Source of the DNA: Chloroflexota bacterium | GTDB lineage: Bacteria > Chloroflexota > Dehalococcoidia > UBA1127 > JACQUN01 | Direction of reading: 5' to 3' | DNA: 14,981 bases | Assembly (NCBI GenBank): GCA_016210285.1 | Contig: JACQUN010000060.1 | Span: 1 to 14,981, forward strand | Part shown: positions 5,963 through 12,710 of the stretch, in pieces | Position numbering within the stretch: the stretch's first letter is position 1 | Layout of the letters: each line of letters opens with the position of its first letter | Notes under the pieces: generated by a model | Told to the model about the DNA's origin: nothing | The model's input: only the letters and a program-made list of their open reading frames with translations | Databases searched by the model: none | Made by a program: the position numbers and the translations under genes

Positions 5963-6865
5963 ATGCCAACAGAGGGTATCAGGAGATTCTGGGAGCAGAC
6001 ACGGGCGGCCCTGGCCGAAGTGGAGATGAATGCCATCGTAGAGCCGGTGGAGCAGAGCGACGCCTTTACTATGGAGGGGGCTATCAAGAGCCGAACCATC
6101 CACCGAGTGATCATGACCAGCTTTGAGGGCAGACGCATCCGGGCCTGGTACGCCGTGCCAGCAGGTGAGCCGCCTTCTCGGGGGTGGCCTGCGATCATGG
6201 AAGTGCCTGGGTATGGTGGCATCATGCCGCTCCCCCTGCACCTGGTGCAATACGGTTATGCGACTCTCTCCCTCTTTCCCCGGGGCCAGGGAGAGAGCCT
6301 TGAGGAATGGCAAATAGAGAGTGGCACCAGGCTGATCTATAACGTCACTGACCGCTACCGCTACTACTACCGAGGGGCCTACATGGACTGCCTTCGGGGT
6401 CTAGATCTCTTGCAGAGCCGCAAGGAGGTGGACAAGAGCCGGGTTGGTGTCTGGGGCTCGAGTCAGGGGGGTGGGTTGGCCCTGGCCACCGCTGCCTTGG
6501 ACCATCGGGTATCCGCCGCTGTCGCTGGTGTGCCGTGGCTCTGCAACTTCCCCGTGGCGGCCGAGATCACCGCCCGACCCTACGTGGAGCTGCATGATTA
6601 TCTGGCGGAGCACCCTCAGGACCGGGCTGCGGCCCTGGCCACCCTGTCCTTTTTTGACCAGGTCAACCTCGCCGACGCCATCGTCGCCCCCACCCTCATC
6701 GCGAGTGCCATCATAGATGAGGTGCACCCCCTGCGGACGGTCATGCCCGTGTTCGAGAGGATTCCCGCCATGAAGTCCATCATCGTGTATCCTGACCTGG
6801 ACCACGGCTACCGGGCCGACTTCACCAATCACGGGAAGTTCTGGATGGACCGTTACCTGCGCTGA
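5963..6865 (+). CDS. Alpha/beta hydrolase, acetyl-xylan esterase (CE7)-like
   Basis: A 300-residue serine hydrolase. The nucleophile elbow is G165-S-S-Q-G-G with S167; R107-G-Q matches the RGQ motif of carbohydrate esterase family 7; the acid is probably D252 (IDEVHP) and the catalytic His is H281 (DLDHGY). CE7 enzymes normally carry HE at the histidine, so DHG is a departure and this may be a CE7 relative rather than a true cephalosporin-C deacetylase. Known CE7 members deacetylate xylo-oligosaccharides and cephalosporin C in the cytoplasm; no signal peptide is seen here. ATG 5963 is preceded by AAAGGAGGAGG (5948-5957), a very strong SD. A TATACT at 5892-5897 could be a -10 box but lacks a matching -35. 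No sugar-degradation genes adjoin it. It is convergent with phnE. Confidence 0.82.
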   Translation: MPTEGIRRFWEQTRAALAEVEMNAIVEPVEQSDAFTMEGAIKSRTIHRVIMTSFEGRRIRAWYAVPAGEPPSRGWPAIMEVPGYGGIMPLPLHLVQYGYATLSLFPRGQGESLEEWQIESGTRLIYNVTDRYRYYYRGAYMDCLRGLDLLQSRKEVDKSRVGVWGSSQGGGLALATAALDHRVSAAVAGVPWLCNFPVAAEITARPYVELHDYLAEHPQDRAAALATLSFFDQVNLADAIVAPTLIASAIIDEVHPLRTVMPVFERIPAMKSIIVYPDLDHGYRADFTNHGKFWMDRYLR

Positions 6866-6981
6866 TGCCCCTTCGCCAGATCATGGTGCTGGCAGGGGTC
6901 ATCCAGAAGTCGCGAGAGGGTTCAGCCGGCCAGGGGGAGGTCGGGGTCGCTGGAAAGAGGGTCAGCGCGAGGAGGGTTCGC

Positions 6982-7773
6982 TCAGGAGGGTTGGCTGAGG
7001 GCGGGAAGAACGAGCCCTCGCACCCTCGCGCTCACCTGGTCAATAAGAATCACCACCACCAGGGTGACCAGAAGGGCCATCATCAGGTTCTGGTACTGAA
7101 GGAGCTGCACGTAACCCAGCAAGTAAAAGCCGATGCCGCCTGCCCCCACGAACCCCATGATGGATGAGGCGCGCACATTGTACTCAAAGATGAACAGGAG
7201 CTGGCTGAGGATAGTGTTAGCCGCCTCAGGCAACAGGGCATAGCGCATCAACTGCAGGCGGTTGCACCCGACACTCCGTACCGCCTCGGTGACCTCCTGG
7301 TCTATCCCTTCAAAGGCCTCATAGTAGAGCTTGCCAAGGTATCCCAGGGTGTAGAAGGCGATGCCCAGAGCTCCAGCTCGAGGCCCCAGGCCAAAGGCCA
7401 CCACGAAGACGATGGCCCACAGAAGGGAAGGCACCGTCCGGACGATCCCCAGGAAGACCTTCAGGGGGGTGGTTATCCAGAGCGGGAAAAGGGTACGGGT
7501 GCTGGGCAGCGCCAGGGGAAGGGCCATGACAAAACCCAACAAGGTCCCCACAAAAGCGATTTGAAGGGTTTCTAGCATAGCCCGAGAAAGGGCGGGGAGG
7601 ACTGCTGCATTTGGCGGGAAGAGGGAAGTGGAGAAGATGGCTATATTGCCGATGCCCCGTCCCCATCGGGAAGCATCCAGCAGGCCCATATTCCCCATGG
7701 CCAGCAGGGCCAGGAGAGCAATAGTGACATGGGGTAGCCAGGAGCGCACCCAGCGCTGGCTCACTTCATCCAC
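6982..7773 (-). CDS. phnE: Phosphonate/phosphite ABC transporter permease PhnE
   Basis: A 263-residue inner-membrane permease with about six hydrophobic segments (for example residues 16-33, 62-90, 104-130, 135-145, 205-222 and 232-250). The cytoplasmic coupling EAA loop is EAVRSVGCNRLQLMRYALLPEA (split here by its key residues E-A-x(3)-G at about 166-171 and L-P at 183-184), which docks on the ATPase. The pattern and length are those of PhnE, the single permease type that works as a dimer with PhnC. ATG 7773 lies inside the last codons of phnC: the genes overlap by 13 bp, so they are translationally coupled. It is the last gene of the phnDCE unit and converges on the CE7-like gene 116 bp away. 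No C-P lyase or phosphite dehydrogenase gene is present, so the imported compound stays open. Confidence 0.88.
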   Translation of the reverse strand: MDEVSQRWVRSWLPHVTIALLALLAMGNMGLLDASRWGRGIGNIAIFSTSLFPPNAAVLPALSRAMLETLQIAFVGTLLGFVMALPLALPSTRTLFPLWITTPLKVFLGIVRTVPSLLWAIVFVVAFGLGPRAGALGIAFYTLGYLGKLYYEAFEGIDQEVTEAVRSVGCNRLQLMRYALLPEAANTILSQLLFIFEYNVRASSIMGFVGAGGIGFYLLGYVQLLQYQNLMMALLVTLVVVILIDQVSARVRGLVLPALSQPS

Positions 7774-8525
7774 CTCATAAGAGTCTCCAGATTGACTGCC
7801 GATGCTGACCCTTCGTGGACCTTCTCACCATCGCTAAGAAACACCGCCTTGTCCCCATAGCGGGCCACCAGCTCTAGCTCGTGGGTGGTGATGACAAGGG
7901 TCACTCCCTGCCGGGCAATGCCCCGGACGATGTCCATGATCTCCAGGGCTCGTGGGGTGTCCAGTTGCGAGACGAACTCGTCCGCCAGGATGACCCGTGG
8001 GTTCTGCATCAGGGCCCGGGCGATAGCCACTCGCTGGCGCTCGCCGCCGCTCAGGTGATAGCCCTTCTCGTCCAGCTTGTGTCCAAGGCCCAGGGTCTGC
8101 AAAACCTCCCGCGCCTGCAGTACGTACTCCGTGGGGAAAACCCGCACCAGGGAAGCCAGGGTACTGGTCCTCCCGAGGGCGCCAACCAGGGCATTCTGGA
8201 GGACGGTCAAGTTCCGCACTAGCCCGAGGGTCTGCGGGATGTATGCCACCCGGCGGCCCAGCTCCCGCCCCACCTTGCCACGTAGCCCGCCGGTGACCTC
8301 AGCCCCTAGCACCATGATAGACCCTCGCTGGGGTCTCACGAGCCCCTTCAGGGCTTTGAGAAGCGTGGTCTTCCCGCTGCCGCTAGGCCCTAGAATCATG
8401 CAGAGGATTCCAGGCTCTACCTGCAGGCTGACGCCTTTCAAGACCGGTTGCGACCGGTTATAGGAAAACCAGACATCCTGGGCCTCAATGGCCCGGGGTG
8501 TCTCTCTCCCCATTACTTCCGCCAT
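7761..8525 (-). CDS. phnC: Phosphonate/phosphite ABC transporter ATP-binding protein PhnC
   Basis: A 254-residue ABC ATPase. Walker A is G46-PSGSGKT, Q-loop Q98 (YIPQ), signature LSGGERQ (158-164), Walker B VILADE (D182, E183) with D-loop SQLD, and switch H215 (TTHE). The order phnD-phnC-phnE and the PhnE and PhnD partners identify it as the phosphonate-type importer motor. The start is uncertain: the frame stays open to 8618. ATG 8525 gives a short N-terminus close to typical PhnC; ATG 8513 is also possible; ATG 8579 has a better SD (AGGGGA, 5 nt away) but adds an 18-residue basic extension (MLRQQRIRPCPG...) not expected in the family. Two tandem hairpins lie between it and phnD. Confidence 0.87.
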   Translation of the reverse strand: MAEVMGRETPRAIEAQDVWFSYNRSQPVLKGVSLQVEPGILCMILGPSGSGKTTLLKALKGLVRPQRGSIMVLGAEVTGGLRGKVGRELGRRVAYIPQTLGLVRNLTVLQNALVGALGRTSTLASLVRVFPTEYVLQAREVLQTLGLGHKLDEKGYHLSGGERQRVAIARALMQNPRVILADEFVSQLDTPRALEIMDIVRGIARQGVTLVITTHELELVARYGDKAVFLSDGEKVHEGSASAVNLETLMRWMK

Positions 8526-8630
8526 TCGTAGCTTCCCATCAGGGCCTGGACAGGGCCGTATCCTTTGCTGCCTGAGCATGGTATCCCCTTGTACGCTCCT
8601 GGGCAACAGGGCCATCAATCGGGGCAGTCA

Positions 8631-8694
8631 CCTGGTGAGATGGTGCACCAGGGAGCGGGAGACGGCACCGCAGTCCTCAGGCTGCGGTGCCGTC
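8631..8694 (-). repeat. Two tandem hairpins in the phnD-phnC intercistronic region
   Basis: GACGGCACCGCAG (8661-8673) pairs perfectly with CTGCGGTGCCGTC (8682-8694), loop 8 nt, starting 8 nt past the phnD stop. Next to it CCTGGTG (8631-8637) pairs with CACCAGG (8646-8652), and the perfect palindrome TGGTGCACCA (8641-8650) lies within. No T run follows on the transcribed strand, so these are not standard terminators. Position after the binding-protein gene is typical of hairpins that protect the upstream message or reduce downstream expression. Confidence 0.65.
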
Positions 8695-8701
8695 ATGCCC
8701 A

Positions 8702-9697
8702 TTACCGCAGACTTTCCGTGAAGGCGAGCCTGGTGAGGTCCAGCGCCTTAGATAGCCCAGACAGGTGCTCTTCGGTGCTGGTCGCCTGGAACCGGACGAA
8801 GATTCCGGAGATGAACTTCCGCATCAGGGGCCGGTTTTCCGGCGTCCCCAGTTCCAGCAGGGCCTCCTGGAGCTTGGAGCGCAGCGGCTCCCTCAACTCC
8901 TTGCCGAATACTACAGCGTGGGAAGGGATGGGTCCCTGCTGCTCCAGGATCCGGGTGCCGTCCAGGACCTCCCGGTACAGCCTCTCCGAGACATCTCCTG
9001 CGATGATGGTGACATCTACCTGGCCCTGCTTCAGGGCCTGCCACGCCTGGGCGTACCCGCCAGCAAAGAGCACCTCACCGAAGAACTGCTTGGGGTCAGG
9101 CTCTTTTCCTGCAGGGTCAACAAGGCCCAGCTCCATCAGCCGGGCCATCGGGAAAACGTATCCCGAAGTGGATAGCGGGCTGGAAAAGGCCACCTTCTTC
9201 CCCTTCAGATCGCTGAGAGTCCGGTAGGGGCTATCCTTGCGGACGACCCAGTAGGAGAAGTAGAAGGGCTTCTCCTGCATCTCCTGACCAATGACCACCT
9301 CCCGGACCTCGGCCAGGGCCACCGTCGCGCCGGCGTTCTTGGCCGCCAGAGCTGCGGGCCAAGCGCTCAGAAAAGCGGCGTGGGCATGGCCAAACCTGAG
9401 TGCCTCAATAACGCCCCCGTAGAGGGTAGGAACCACGATCTCAACATCTGCTCCTGTGCGTGCTTCCAGAAAGCGCTCCAGCTCCTTGGACTCTGCGGAT
9501 AGAGCCTCTGGGCTGGCCGTGGGGAGGATGGCGATGACCAGCTTGTCTTTGGTCGCCTTTACCTCCGGGGTTGGCGCCTGGGCTGCTGCAGCCTGGGTAG
9601 GGAGAGCGCTAGGCGCAGGAGCCGGGCTGGCACGGCAGGCCCCCAGCAGGAGACCACCGAAGAGGACTGCCAGGACGACAAAGACCAACCGGACCAA
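8702..9697 (-). CDS. phnD: Phosphonate/phosphite ABC transporter substrate-binding lipoprotein PhnD
   Basis: A 331-residue binding protein. Residues 1-21 are a lipoprotein signal: V-R, a hydrophobic run, and lipobox L18-G-A-C21, followed by a Pro/Ala linker (SPAPAPSALPTQ). The mature part has the PhnD-like fold markers: LVIAILPTASPE at strand 1, LEARTGADVEIVVPTLYGGVIEAL, the FGHAHAAFLSAWP loop, SYWVVRKDSPYRTLSDLKGKKVAFSSPLSTSGY and GQVDVTIIAGD. The start is best placed at TTG 9697, because AGGAGG (9708-9703 on the minus strand) precedes it by 5 nt; the TTG at 9712 would overlap that SD. Phosphonate, phosphite, methylphosphonate or, for the wider TauA/PhnD clan, other anions could be the ligand. 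The gene is the first complete one downstream of the promoter at 9953-9981. Confidence 0.88.
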   Translation of the reverse strand: MVRLVFVVLAVLFGGLLLGACRASPAPAPSALPTQAAAAQAPTPEVKATKDKLVIAILPTASPEALSAESKELERFLEARTGADVEIVVPTLYGGVIEALRFGHAHAAFLSAWPAALAAKNAGATVALAEVREVVIGQEMQEKPFYFSYWVVRKDSPYRTLSDLKGKKVAFSSPLSTSGYVFPMARLMELGLVDPAGKEPDPKQFFGEVLFAGGYAQAWQALKQGQVDVTIIAGDVSERLYREVLDGTRILEQQGPIPSHAVVFGKELREPLRSKLQEALLELGTPENRPLMRKFISGIFVRFQATSTEEHLSGLSKALDLTRLAFTESLR

Positions 9698-9774
9698 GGT
9701 GCACCTCCTCAATTCAGCTTGCGCCGCAAGAACCGTTCACGCGCCGGGTTGGGATTTCCAACGCTTGTGCCGTG

Positions 9775-9915
9775 TCAACATGACGACATGCCTTCACTCC
9801 ACCACGAGGCGCAGCTCCATCCCTGGGAGACCCGCTGGATCCTGCCAAGAGGAAGACCGAGGAAGATGGTGTAGCCCGCAATGGCGCCCAACAGGAGAAG
9901 TTGAGGCAGTGGCAT
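9775..9915 (-). pseudogene. Truncated ZIP-family metal transporter (N-terminal remnant)
   Basis: Minus strand ATG 9915 opens a 46-codon frame whose first 30 residues, MPLPQ then LLLLGAIAGYTIFLGLPLGR, resemble the first transmembrane helix and the GLPLGR loop of bacterial ZIP (zinc/iron/manganese) transporters. After residue 30 the sequence turns into an unrelated Trp/Cys/Ser tail and stops at 9775; no continuation is found in the other frames before phnD. A whole ZIP protein has about 250 residues and eight helices. The start signals are intact: GGGGAGG lies 5 nt before the ATG and a perfect consensus promoter is 38 bp upstream. It therefore looks like a gene whose 3' part was deleted, leaving expression signals. 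The ZIP assignment rests on one helix and is my recognition of a pattern, not an alignment. Confidence 0.55.
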
Positions 9916-9952
9916 CGGGGCCTCCCCGTTCAGGATTTCACACGTCGGGTAA

Positions 9953-9981
9953 ATTATAGACTAAGCTGAAAGATTTGTCAA
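9953..9981 (-). promoter_or_regulatory. Perfect-consensus sigma-70 promoter of the ZIP remnant and phnDCE
   Basis: Minus strand TTGACA (9981-9976), spacer of exactly 17 bp (9975-9959) and TATAAT (9958-9953): no mismatch in either hexamer. It drives transcription through the ZIP remnant toward phnD. An unregulated promoter of this strength would be unusual for a transporter, which supports control by a repressor. Confidence 0.85.
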
Positions 9982-9995
9982 TGCTAACGCTAGAA

Positions 9996-10010
9996 TTAGG
10001 CTGCACTAAC
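9996..10010. promoter_or_regulatory. DtxR/IdeR-box-like operator candidate
   Basis: TTAGGCTGCACTAAC resembles the first 15 bases of the DtxR/IdeR consensus TTAGGYTAGSCTAAC, matching everywhere except the three central bases. TTAG and CTAA are inverted around 6 bp. It sits in the divergent region between the 9953-9981 promoter (15 bp upstream of its -35) and the promoter of the DtxR-family gene. Lying upstream of the -35 it is not in the standard repressing position, so it may serve the other direction or be one of several sites. Confidence 0.45.
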
Positions 10011-10050
10011 ATCCAGGTGCAGCACGTGGAAAGCATCCGCATCTCTGTTC

Positions 10051-10079
10051 TTGCGCGGACCTGAGGCCCTCCGTATAAT
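10051..10079 (+). promoter_or_regulatory. Sigma-70 promoter of the DtxR-family gene
   Basis: TTGCGC (10051-10056), spacer 17 bp, TATAAT (10074-10079). It leaves a leader of about 190 nt before the GTG at 10279. In that leader I see no hairpin of note; reading frames through it have no SD. Confidence 0.6.
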
Positions 10080-10278
10080 GAGTATGTGGCGAATCCATGG
10101 GCACACCCTCTCCCTGGACACTGCTGGGTGCACATCAACAACCGCGCTCAGCCCCCAAAACACAAAGCCTCAAGGTGTGTGCATCCTAAAACCAGAAGTG
10201 AGGCTGTCAACGCCCCTTCGGTCCCGCAGGAGAGGGCCCCACGAGTGGGTGCTGCCATGTCCGAGATGGGAGGAGCCG

Positions 10279-11004
10279 GTGGAGAAGGCGACGGTGCAGA
10301 TGTTCCTGGGGGAACCCAAGCCCGAGGTCTCCCTGGTGGTAGAGAACTACCTCCAGGCTATCTACAAGCTCGGCGAGCGGGGTGAGCGGGTCTTCCCCTC
10401 GCGCCTGGCGGACGTCCTGGATGTCTCCGCTGCCACGGTGGTGGGGATGCTGAAGCGCTTGACCCGGCAGAACCTGGTGCGCATCTCCGAGGCCAAGGAG
10501 ATTGCCCTGACGCCCCGGGGACGGGAGCTGGCGGAGGGCGTCGTGCGGAGGCACCGCCTGGCCGAGCGGATGCTAACGGAACTGCTGGGCGTCGAGTGGC
10601 ACCACGCCCATGAGGAGGCCCACCGCTTTGAGCACGCCATCTCCCCCCTCGTGGAGGAGCGCATGGCCAAGGCCCTGGGCTTCCCCAAGACCTGCCCCTT
10701 CGGCCACCCCATCCCTGGCTACGGAGGGGAGCTCAACCCGCCCTTCTCGAAGCGCCTCGACCACGCCGTCCCCGGGGAGGCGCTGGTGGTGGAGCGCGTG
10801 CCTGAGGAGGATGCCCGCCTGCTGGAGTTCCTGGCCCAGAGCGGCCTCAAGCCTGGGGCCCGGATCGCCGTCCAGGAGGTGGCGCCCTTCAAAGGCACCA
10901 TTACCGTCCGGGTGGGAGACAGGGACGTAGTCCTGGGCTCCTCCGTGGCGGGCACCCTCCTGGTTCGAGCAGGGGAGGTCCCTTCAGAGGATACACACCA
11001 GTAG
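10279..11004 (+). CDS. DtxR/MntR-family metal-dependent transcriptional regulator
   Basis: A 241-residue regulator with three parts: a winged helix-turn-helix (about 18-80, VENYLQAIYKL...SRLADVLDVSAATVVGMLKRL), the metal-binding dimerisation domain (about 85-150) and a C-terminal FeoA/SH3-like domain (about 160-232). Aligned by eye to DtxR, the ancillary-site ligands are kept (H92, E96, H111 for H79, E83, H98), and E118-H119 match E105-H106. The two ligands that set metal choice differ: H115 replaces Cys102 and N23 replaces Met10; neither matches MntR's Asp8/Glu99. So Fe(II), Mn(II) or Zn(II) cannot be chosen. GTG 10279 follows GGGAGGAG by 4 nt; a frame open to 10051 is unlikely. The divergent ZIP remnant and the 9996-10010 box suggest metal-uptake control and autoregulation. 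Confidence 0.88.
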   Translation: MEKATVQMFLGEPKPEVSLVVENYLQAIYKLGERGERVFPSRLADVLDVSAATVVGMLKRLTRQNLVRISEAKEIALTPRGRELAEGVVRRHRLAERMLTELLGVEWHHAHEEAHRFEHAISPLVEERMAKALGFPKTCPFGHPIPGYGGELNPPFSKRLDHAVPGEALVVERVPEEDARLLEFLAQSGLKPGARIAVQEVAPFKGTITVRVGDRDVVLGSSVAGTLLVRAGEVPSEDTHQ

Positions 11005-11083
11005 CCTTCCGCGTCCCCAACAGGCTGGGAGAGCGCCCACGAACCGCAGCTCTGGCCCGGCGCTCCTCCCGCACCTCCTCAGG

Positions 11084-12382
11084 CTAGGGGCGCCGCCCCT
11101 GGCGGCTCCCTCCGGTTGCGTGGGCCGGGGGTCGTATGATCATGGTGAGGGGCACCGAGAGGAACACGATGAGCGAGAGGACGAGGAGCGCCCAGCGGTA
11201 GCTCTGGGTCATGTCCACCATCCACCCGATGAACACCGGGGCCAACACGCTCCAGAGTACCCCCATCGTGGTGATCCATCCCAGCACCGAGCCAAAGCTA
11301 CGTCGCCCGAAATACTCCGCCAGGATGGCTGTCCTCGACGGAACGCTCGCCCCGAAACCGAGGCTGAAGAGAACCACATAGGCGACAACCATCCACAGGT
11401 TCCCCCCCAGGGCGAGGGCCACACCACCCAGCACCTGCATGGCGGAGCTGCCAGCTACCACCAGGCGCTGATCAATGGTGTCGGCGAGGACACCACCCAG
11501 CCACCGCCCCGCCAGGCTCGCGAAACCCACCAGCATCACCGCAATCCCGGCCCCCTTCGGGCTGAGGCCCAGGCTCTCCAGGGCCGGCCCCTGGTGCACA
11601 AAGATCCCGGACGAGAGGGCGCCTGCCAGCCCCAGCGCCAGGGCCAGGAGCCAGAAGGTAGGGCTGCGCAGCACCGCCCGCATGGGGACGTCCACTTCGT
11701 CCGTCTCAGGGTTTCTTGCGGCTGCGACCCCTGGGGTGTTGCCAGCCACACGGGGGTCGTCGCCATCGGGGGTCAGCCCGTACGCTTCGGGCGCGCCCCG
11801 CAACACCAAGGCGCATGGGAAGCCCAGGGCCCAGCTTCCCAGTCCAACCGCTACCAGGGCCCAGCGCCAGCCGAAATGAGCGATGAGGAACACGATGGCC
11901 GGCACCAGGACTGCCCCCAGCCCCGAACCAATGGAAGCCAGGCCCATGGCTCGGCCGCGCTTGCGTCGGAACCAGTTGCCGATGGTCGTCGTGGTCACGA
12001 GGTAGGCGCCCAGGGACAGGCCCAGGGCGAGGATGATGAACCCCAGGAAGAAGGTGACAAGGTTCTGAGTGGCCGCCAGGGCCAGGAACCCCAGTCCGAT
12101 GGTCGCTACACCCACCAACATGGTGCGCCGGGGCCCAAAACGGTCTATCAGGAAGCCGATGAAGGGTGCGGCCATCCCCGTCTCTGTGCGCTGCAAGGAG
12201 AAGGCTACCGACGTGACGGCCCGGCTCCAGCCGAACTCATGGATAATGGGGTTGAAAAAAGCGGTGAACCCGTACCAGAAGACCCCGGAGGTGTAGAAGT
12301 TCGACACCCCGCTGGCAAAAACAATCCACCAGCCGTAGAAAACCTTCCGCTGGCTCCGCACCGGATGAGAGGCCCGGACCAT
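11084..12382 (-). CDS. MFS transporter, oxalate/formate- or monocarboxylate-type (OFA-like)
   Basis: A 432-residue 12-helix major facilitator. It opens KVFYGWWIVFASGVSNF, the usual start of OFA/monocarboxylate-porter relatives; the loop 2-3 motif A is G-F-L-I-D-R-F-G-P-R-R; helix 5 contains G-S-G-L-G-A; and a Pro/Asp-rich cytoplasmic loop (GDDPRVAGNTPG...) splits the halves. Relatives carry oxalate, formate, lactate or other small carboxylates across the inner membrane; the substrate is not visible from sequence. ATG 12382 has AAGGAG 3 nt upstream. The frame continues open to 12502, but that part runs through a terminator hairpin and has no family sequence. The gene is convergent with the DtxR-family gene (79 bp between stops) and divergent from the DUF47-pit unit. 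Confidence 0.88.
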   Translation of the reverse strand: MVRASHPVRSQRKVFYGWWIVFASGVSNFYTSGVFWYGFTAFFNPIIHEFGWSRAVTSVAFSLQRTETGMAAPFIGFLIDRFGPRRTMLVGVATIGLGFLALAATQNLVTFFLGFIILALGLSLGAYLVTTTTIGNWFRRKRGRAMGLASIGSGLGAVLVPAIVFLIAHFGWRWALVAVGLGSWALGFPCALVLRGAPEAYGLTPDGDDPRVAGNTPGVAAARNPETDEVDVPMRAVLRSPTFWLLALALGLAGALSSGIFVHQGPALESLGLSPKGAGIAVMLVGFASLAGRWLGGVLADTIDQRLVVAGSSAMQVLGGVALALGGNLWMVVAYVVLFSLGFGASVPSRTAILAEYFGRRSFGSVLGWITTMGVLWSVLAPVFIGWMVDMTQSYRWALLVLSLIVFLSVPLTMIIRPPAHATGGSRQGRRP

Positions 12383-12404
12383 GTGCTCCTTCCAGGGTGC
12401 ACAG

Positions 12405-12427
12405 AAAAAGGGGGCGGAAACCGCCCC
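12405..12427 (-). terminator. Intrinsic terminator inside the MFS gene leader (candidate attenuator)
   Basis: On the minus strand GGGGCGG (12427-12421), loop TTT, CCGCCCC (12417-12411), then C and five T (12410-12405). This is a compact, textbook Rho-independent terminator for minus-strand transcripts, and it ends only 14 nt before the AAGGAG of the MFS gene. Its place between any upstream promoter and the start codon suggests transcription attenuation; there is no upstream minus-strand gene that it would otherwise end. Confidence 0.7.
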
Positions 12428-12495
12428 GCTCCTCCTAAGTTTACTCCATCCAGACGGGATGTACAGCGGACCCGTGGAGCTGCCCTCCATCGCCG
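12428..12495 (-). promoter_or_regulatory. Leader region of the MFS gene with short pairing elements
   Basis: On the minus strand upstream of the terminator are TGGAG-N5-CTCCA, ACGGG-N12-CCCGT and a free AGGAGGAG close to the terminator stem. These could compete with one another, but I recognise no known riboswitch class. No clear minus-strand promoter was found upstream. Confidence 0.3.
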
Positions 12496-12524
12496 TTGAC
12501 AAAGCGCCCGGGAGTTGTTATGCT
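12496..12524 (+). promoter_or_regulatory. Sigma-70 promoter of the DUF47-pit leader
   Basis: TTGACA (12496-12501), spacer 17 bp, TATGCT (12519-12524). The inverted repeat GTTGT (12514-12518) / ACAAC (12529-12533) flanks the -10 element. Transcription would start near 12531, about 210 nt before the DUF47 start codon. Confidence 0.7.
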
Positions 12525-12530
12525 TTTCAC

Positions 12531-12710
12531 AACGATGAATACTGGGAGGATTCGGCAACGAGGCCCCGCCTGGATGCGGCGGGAGACCATCAAAGGGGCC
12601 TGCGGCGGTGTATCCCCGGAAAGAAGAAGCTGGGGAAAGCAGGGCACTCCCTTGAAAAGCACCACTGATGCGAAAGCGCCCTTCCCGGAAAGGGAAGGGC
12701 GCTTTCCTTT
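12531..12710 (+). ncRNA. Structured leader or small RNA ending in a 15-bp hairpin
   Basis: Between the promoter at 12496 and the DUF47 SD lies a run of stems: AGGCCCC (12561-12567) with GGGGCCT (12595-12601); the mutually exclusive CCCGCC (12565-12570) with GGCGGG (12578-12583); TCCCC (12613-12617) with GGGGA (12632-12636); AGGG/CCCT (12641-12652). It closes with GAAAGCGCCCTTCCC (12672-12686) and GGGAAGGGCGCTTTC (12692-12706), a perfect 15-bp stem with loop GGAAA, then CTTT. Competing stems followed by a terminator-like hairpin just before a gene are the layout of an attenuator; release of a short RNA is the alternative. I do not recognise it as SRP, 6S, T-box, TPP, cobalamin or yybP-ykoY RNA. 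The open frame through it lacks an SD and protein-like content. Confidence 0.45.

Noticed and set aside
10051..10278. N-terminal extension of the DtxR-family protein by up to 76 residues
   Set aside because: The frame is open, but the extension overlaps the promoter -10 region, has no SD, contains no family sequence, and GTG 10279 has a strong SD and gives the normal DtxR length.
11086..11100. AGGGGC-GCC-GCCCCT palindromic hairpin at the MFS stop codon as a shared terminator
   Set aside because: Six pairs, a tight loop and no T run on either side; in this GC-rich DNA it may be chance.
11120..12499. A long forward-strand frame of about 459 codons opposite the MFS gene
   Set aside because: Its translation is His/Gln/Pro/Gly-rich without any fold-like pattern; it is the high-GC shadow of the membrane protein on the other strand.
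12428..12500. GGCGATGG near the MFS leader as the start of a fluoride (crcB) riboswitch
   Set aside because: The complementary P1 strand, the AAC-C-GC segment and the downstream conserved GCTGATGA-type block are missing.
12383..12502. 40-residue N-terminal extension of the MFS carrier
   Set aside because: It runs through a terminator hairpin with a T run, has no transporter-like sequence, and ATG 12382 has its own SD and the family start.
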